This document shows, piece by piece, positions 30,949-33,648 of a stretch of 33,648 nt of DNA. Made by a program: the position numbers and the translations under genes. Source of the DNA: Motilibacter deserti (GTDB lineage Bacteria > Actinomycetota > Actinomycetes > Motilibacterales > Motilibacteraceae); contig NZ_JAANNP010000018.1 in NCBI RefSeq assembly GCF_011250635.1, positions 1 to 33,648 of the forward strand. The letters are read 5' to 3'. The stretch's first letter is position 1, and each line of letters opens with the position of its first letter. The notes under the pieces are model-generated. The model made no database searches. It worked only from the letters and a program-made list of their open reading frames with translations, and was not told the origin of the DNA.

Positions 30949-31047
30949 TGTGCGCCTCAGCGGCGGAGCGGGTCGGCGGGAGCGGGCGCCACGAGGGATC
31001 GGTTGCCTGAGGTGCAGGACCCGCAGCCTAGGGGTAGAGCCGGGGGC

Positions 31048-32487
31048 GTGAACGGCCCCCACCTCTCGACGATCGAGACGAAGATCCCGGCCCGGCTCGA
31101 CCGGCTCCCCTGGTCGCGCTTCCACTGGCTGGTACTGGTCGGCCTCGGGACGGTGTGGATCCTCGACGGCCTGGAGGTGACGGTCGTCGGCTCGGTCGCC
31201 TCCCGCATGACGGAGGACGGCAGCGGCATCGCCATCTCCACCGGACAGATCGGCACGGCGGCCGCGTTCTACGTCGCGGGCGCCTGCGTCGGGTCGCTCT
31301 TCTTCGGCCAGCTGACGGACCGGTGGGGCCGCAAGAAGCTCTTCCTCATCACGCTCGGCCTCTACCTCGCCGCGACCGGCGCGACCGCGTTCGCCTGGAC
31401 GCCCTGGTACTTCTACCTGGCCCGCTTCTTCACCGGCGCGGGGATCGGCGGGGAGTACGCCGCGATCAACTCGGCCATCGACGAGCTCATCCCCGCCCGG
31501 CTGCGCGGCCGTGTGGACCTGCTCGTCAACGGCTCCTACTGGCTGGGAGCGGCCGGCGGGTCGGCTCTCGTCCTGCTGCTGCTGGACACCGGGATCTTCC
31601 CGCGCGCGGTCGGATGGCGGCTCGCCTTCGTGCTCGGCGTCGTGCTCGGCGCCGTGATCCTGGTCGTGCGCCGCCACGTGCCCGAGAGCCCGCGGTGGCT
31701 GTTCATCCACGGCCGCGAGGACGAGGCCGAGCGCATCGTCGGCGGCATCGAGTCCGAGGTCGAGCAGGGCACGGAGCGGCGGCTGGGGGACGTCGAGAAG
31801 TCCATCCGGGTGCGGCAGCGCGAGCGGATCCCGTTCCGCGTCATCGCGCAGACGGCGTTCCAGAAGTACCCCCGGCGCGCGGTGCTGGGGCTCGCGCTCT
31901 TCATCGGGCAGGCCTTCCTCTACAACGGGATCACGTTCAACCTCGGCGGCGTCTTCACGACCTTCTTCGACGTCGACTCGGGCCGGGTGCCGGTCTTCCT
32001 CATCGTGTACGCGGTGGGGAACGTGCTCGGGCCGGTGCTGCTCGGCCCGTTGTTCGACACCGTGGGCCGCAAGCCGATGGTGACCGTGTCGTACCTCGGG
32101 TCTGCCGCCGTCGGCGTCGTGATGGCACTGCTGTTCGGCAACGGCTCGCTGACCGAGTGGACGTTCCTCGCCCTTCTCGTCGCCACCTTCTTCCTCGCCT
32201 CGGCCGGGGCGAGCGCGGCATACCTCACGGTCAGCGAGATCTTCCCGATGGAGACGCGGGCGCTGGCCATCGCGTTCTTCTACGCGATAGGGACCGCAAT
32301 CGGCGGCATCACGGGACCGCTGCTGTTCAGCCGGCTCATCGAGAGCGGCGACCTGCGGCAGGGAGCGCTCGCCTTTTTGATCGGCTCGGCCGTGATGGCC
32401 GTCGGCGGGCTGGCCGAGCTGTTCCTCGGCGTCAAGGCCGAGCGCAAGTCGCTCGAGGACGTGGCCGAGCCGCTCACCTCCACCTAA
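31048..32487 (+). CDS. MFS transporter of the sugar/aromatic-acid type
   Basis: This protein of 479 residues has about 12 membrane helices. The loop motif DRWGRKK follows helix 2, FFTGAGIGGEYAAINS lies in helix 4-5, VPESPRWL closes the first half, and GPLFDTVGRKP repeats the loop motif in the second half. A 60-residue charged cytoplasmic loop (about 220-275) divides the halves. This pattern is shared by proton-coupled sugar and organic/aromatic-acid carriers; LDGLEVTVVG in helix 1 (a D-x-x-E pair) is frequent in the acid carriers. The GTG at 31048 lacks a strong ribosome site (only GGGGG just before it). The operator array 100-163 nt upstream, and the divergent operon with a maleate-isomerase remnant, hint at a dicarboxylate or similar substrate. 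Confidence 0.87.
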   Translation: MNGPHLSTIETKIPARLDRLPWSRFHWLVLVGLGTVWILDGLEVTVVGSVASRMTEDGSGIAISTGQIGTAAAFYVAGACVGSLFFGQLTDRWGRKKLFLITLGLYLAATGATAFAWTPWYFYLARFFTGAGIGGEYAAINSAIDELIPARLRGRVDLLVNGSYWLGAAGGSALVLLLLDTGIFPRAVGWRLAFVLGVVLGAVILVVRRHVPESPRWLFIHGREDEAERIVGGIESEVEQGTERRLGDVEKSIRVRQRERIPFRVIAQTAFQKYPRRAVLGLALFIGQAFLYNGITFNLGGVFTTFFDVDSGRVPVFLIVYAVGNVLGPVLLGPLFDTVGRKPMVTVSYLGSAAVGVVMALLFGNGSLTEWTFLALLVATFFLASAGASAAYLTVSEIFPMETRALAIAFFYAIGTAIGGITGPLLFSRLIESGDLRQGALAFLIGSAVMAVGGLAELFLGVKAERKSLEDVAEPLTST

Positions 32488-32497
32488 ACCGGCCCGA

Positions 32498-32510
32498 CTG
32501 CCCCGGGCAG
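32498..32510 (+). terminator. Short hairpin after the MFS gene
   Basis: CTGCCC-c-GGGCAG is a 6-bp palindrome 10 nt after the stop. Its loop is too short for full pairing and no U-tract follows, so it is a weak terminator candidate. Confidence 0.35.
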
Positions 32511-32589
32511 GGCCGCGCCCATCACCGGTCGGGGCCGCCCGACCGGCGCTGCCGCTCCGTGCACGCGACGTCGCTATAGGTGCTCCGGT

Positions 32590-32615
32590 GAACCGTTCGG
32601 GCCGTCGCGGCGTAT
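32590..32615 (+). promoter_or_regulatory. Candidate ECF-type promoter for the sigma factor gene
   Basis: GAACC (32590-32594) and CGTAT (32611-32615) are separated by 16 nt. This fits the GGAAC-N16/17-CGT layout of ECF-dependent promoters, about 60 nt before the sigma-factor start. It suggests autoregulation, as is usual for sigma/anti-sigma pairs. Confidence 0.45.
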
Positions 32616-32677
32616 CCCGGGTATGAGGTGTGCGCAGGAGCTCCCGCGCGCGGCCGGTCGTGAGTAGCCTCGCGGCC

Positions 32678-33199
32678 GTGAGGGCGCGCGACGAGGACCT
32701 GCTGCGCGCGCTGCACGAGGAGCACGGCGCCGCGCTCTGGTCCTACGTGGTGGGGCTGACGGCAGGGGACGGCGCGCGGGCGCAGTACGTGGTGGAGCAG
32801 ACGATCCTGCGGGCCTGGCGCAGCCCCGAGCTGCTCTCCCGGCCGGGGCTGTCCGCGCGGGGCTGGCTCTTCTCCACGGCCCGCCACCTGCTCGACACCG
32901 ACCACGCGCACGCGCGGCGCGGCCCGGGGGCGCACGTCGCGGCGCTCCGCGTCCCGGCGGCGGCCCGCCCCTCTGGAGACGCCGCGCCCGGCCGCCCGGA
33001 CCGGCAGCTGGTGCTCGCCGCGCTGCGCGAGCTGGCGCCCGAGCACCGCGAGGTCCTCGTCGAATGCCACTTCGCCAACGCCTCGGTCGGGCAGGCCGCC
33101 GACCGGCTCGGCCTTCCTCCGGACGCCGTGAAAGCGCGCATCCGGGACGCGCTGCACGCGCTGCGCCGCGCGGTCACCGAGCTCGGGGGCCTGGCGTGA
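32678..33199 (+). CDS. ECF-family RNA polymerase sigma factor
   Basis: The protein has 173 residues. Region 2 (about 5-75: DLLRALHEEHGAALWSYV, ILRAWRSPE, GWLFSTARHLLDTDHAHARR) and region 4 (about 110-168: ALRELAPEHREVLVECHF, SVGQAADRLGLPPDAVKARI, DALHALR) are both present and of normal length, joined by an Ala/Pro-rich linker. It directs transcription of a small stress regulon; the target promoter is perhaps like the one at 32590-32615. The GTG at 32678 aligns with the usual ECF start; an in-frame ATG 48 nt upstream would add Arg/Ser-rich sequence not seen in the family. The stop overlaps the anti-sigma start as GTGA, so the two are translationally coupled. Confidence 0.92.
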   Translation: MRARDEDLLRALHEEHGAALWSYVVGLTAGDGARAQYVVEQTILRAWRSPELLSRPGLSARGWLFSTARHLLDTDHAHARRGPGAHVAALRVPAAARPSGDAAPGRPDRQLVLAALRELAPEHREVLVECHFANASVGQAADRLGLPPDAVKARIRDALHALRRAVTELGGLA

Positions 33200-33648
33200 A
33201 CGCGACCGACCCCTTCGAGCTCGATGACGGGGCGTACGTCCTCGGCGCGCTCTCGGCCTCCGAGCGTGCCGCGTTCGAGACCCATCTGCTGACCTGCGCG
33301 GACTGCCGGGAGCGCGTCCGGCAGGCCCGGGCGGCGAGCAGCATGCTCGACGGGCTGCGCGTCAGCGACCTCGTCGCTCCGGCGCCGCCCCCGGCCGCCA
33401 CCAGCTCCGCGCCGACCGGCACCGGGCGTACGCGCAGAGCGCTGCTCGCCCTCGGCGGCCTCGCAGCGGCAGCGGTCGTCGCGTTCGGCGCCGTGGCCGT
33501 CGCGTCGTTCGTCGACGGGGGCTCGCCGGCGACCACGGCGATGACGCCGCTGGTGGACACGCCGGTGCGGGCGGCGGCCGCCCTGGTCCCGAAGCGATGG
33601 GGCACCGAGATCGAGGTGGACTGCGAATACCGCACGGTCCCGTCGGAC
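33196..33648 (+). CDS. Zinc-type transmembrane anti-sigma factor (3' end outside window)
   Basis: The first 151 codons are visible. The N-terminal anti-sigma domain (about 1-45) reads LDDGAYVLGALSASERAAFE and then THLLTCADC, giving the H-x3-C-x2-C zinc motif of ZAS proteins. A Pro/Thr-rich linker leads to one membrane helix (about 80-104, LLALGGLAAAAVVAFGAVAV). The extracytoplasmic domain has begun (SPATTAMTPLVDTPVRAAAA) when the window ends. It should hold the sigma factor encoded just upstream at the membrane until a signal, often redox or envelope stress, releases it. The GTG start overlaps the sigma stop. Confidence 0.9.
   Translation, partial: MNATDPFELDDGAYVLGALSASERAAFETHLLTCADCRERVRQARAASSMLDGLRVSDLVAPAPPPAATSSAPTGTGRTRRALLALGGLAAAAVVAFGAVAVASFVDGGSPATTAMTPLVDTPVRAAAALVPKRWGTEIEVDCEYRTVPSD

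Noticed and set aside
30977-30985. Fifth CGGGAGC half-site in the MFS promoter region
   Set aside because: It differs at the end and is 37 bp from the last site, off the 20-bp period.
29698-31710. 670-codon minus-strand frame spanning several genes
   Set aside because: Only its last 43 codons (maleate isomerase remnant) show homology; the rest is antisense to the MFS gene or out of frame with the YrdC-like gene.

Overview
The window is very GC-rich, genes are packed with ATGA/GTGA overlaps, start codons are often GTG or TTG, and nearly every third codon position is G or C. Together with the gene families present (PRC-barrel/DUF2382 stress protein, DICT domain, Nur-type operator, ECF sigma/anti-sigma pair, actinobacterial CDP-alcohol phosphotransferase cluster) this points to a free-living Actinomycetota chromosome. 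I cannot name the genus from the sequence. No rRNA, tRNA, CRISPR array, insertion sequence or phage gene was seen.

Layout. 1-5034: the tail of an unidentified gene, a near-perfect 30-nt-arm inverted repeat, a PRC-barrel/DUF2382 protein, a stand-alone phosphate acetyltransferase (pta, no ackA beside it) and a secreted purple-acid-phosphatase-like enzyme, all on the minus strand. 5319-7346: a three-gene operon (secreted membrane-anchored protein, NicO-type nickel/cobalt transporter with a His-rich loop, lipoprotein) behind an almost consensus Nur box, so probably a nickel-uptake operon. 7450-9716: a bacteriophytochrome fused to a PP2C/SpoIIE phosphatase, preceded by a possible 10-codon leader ORF. 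9717-10635: a structured non-coding stretch and a small membrane protein of unknown function.

10692-26662 is the core of the window: an apparent envelope glycopolymer or phospho-glycolipid locus. It contains a bacterial sn-glycerol-1-phosphate-dehydrogenase-like enzyme, two CDP-alcohol phosphotransferases (one fused to a degenerate nucleotidyltransferase domain), a stand-alone LicC-like nucleotidyltransferase, a DUF5941-like membrane protein, one GT2 glycosyltransferase, two long TarS/TarP-like GT2 glycosyltransferases, two paralogous class I methyltransferase-like proteins, a one-domain cyclic-nucleotide-binding protein and a large secreted GH84 N-acetylglucosaminidase. A reasonable inference is: DHAP to glycerol-1-phosphate (or a related polyol phosphate), activation to a CDP-alcohol, transfer by the membrane CDP-alcohol enzymes, decoration by the GT2 enzymes, and turnover by the GH84 enzyme. 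The product is unknown.

26779-33648: a CBS-domain protein; an EAL-DICT-LOV-GGDEF blue-light c-di-GMP enzyme; a frameshifted and truncated maleate-isomerase remnant; a YrdC/Sua5-like protein divergent from an MFS transporter, with a symmetric four-half-site operator array between them; and an ECF sigma factor with its zinc-type anti-sigma factor, cut by the window edge. The window therefore holds two photoreceptors (red/far-red and blue) about 20 kb apart, each wired to a different output.
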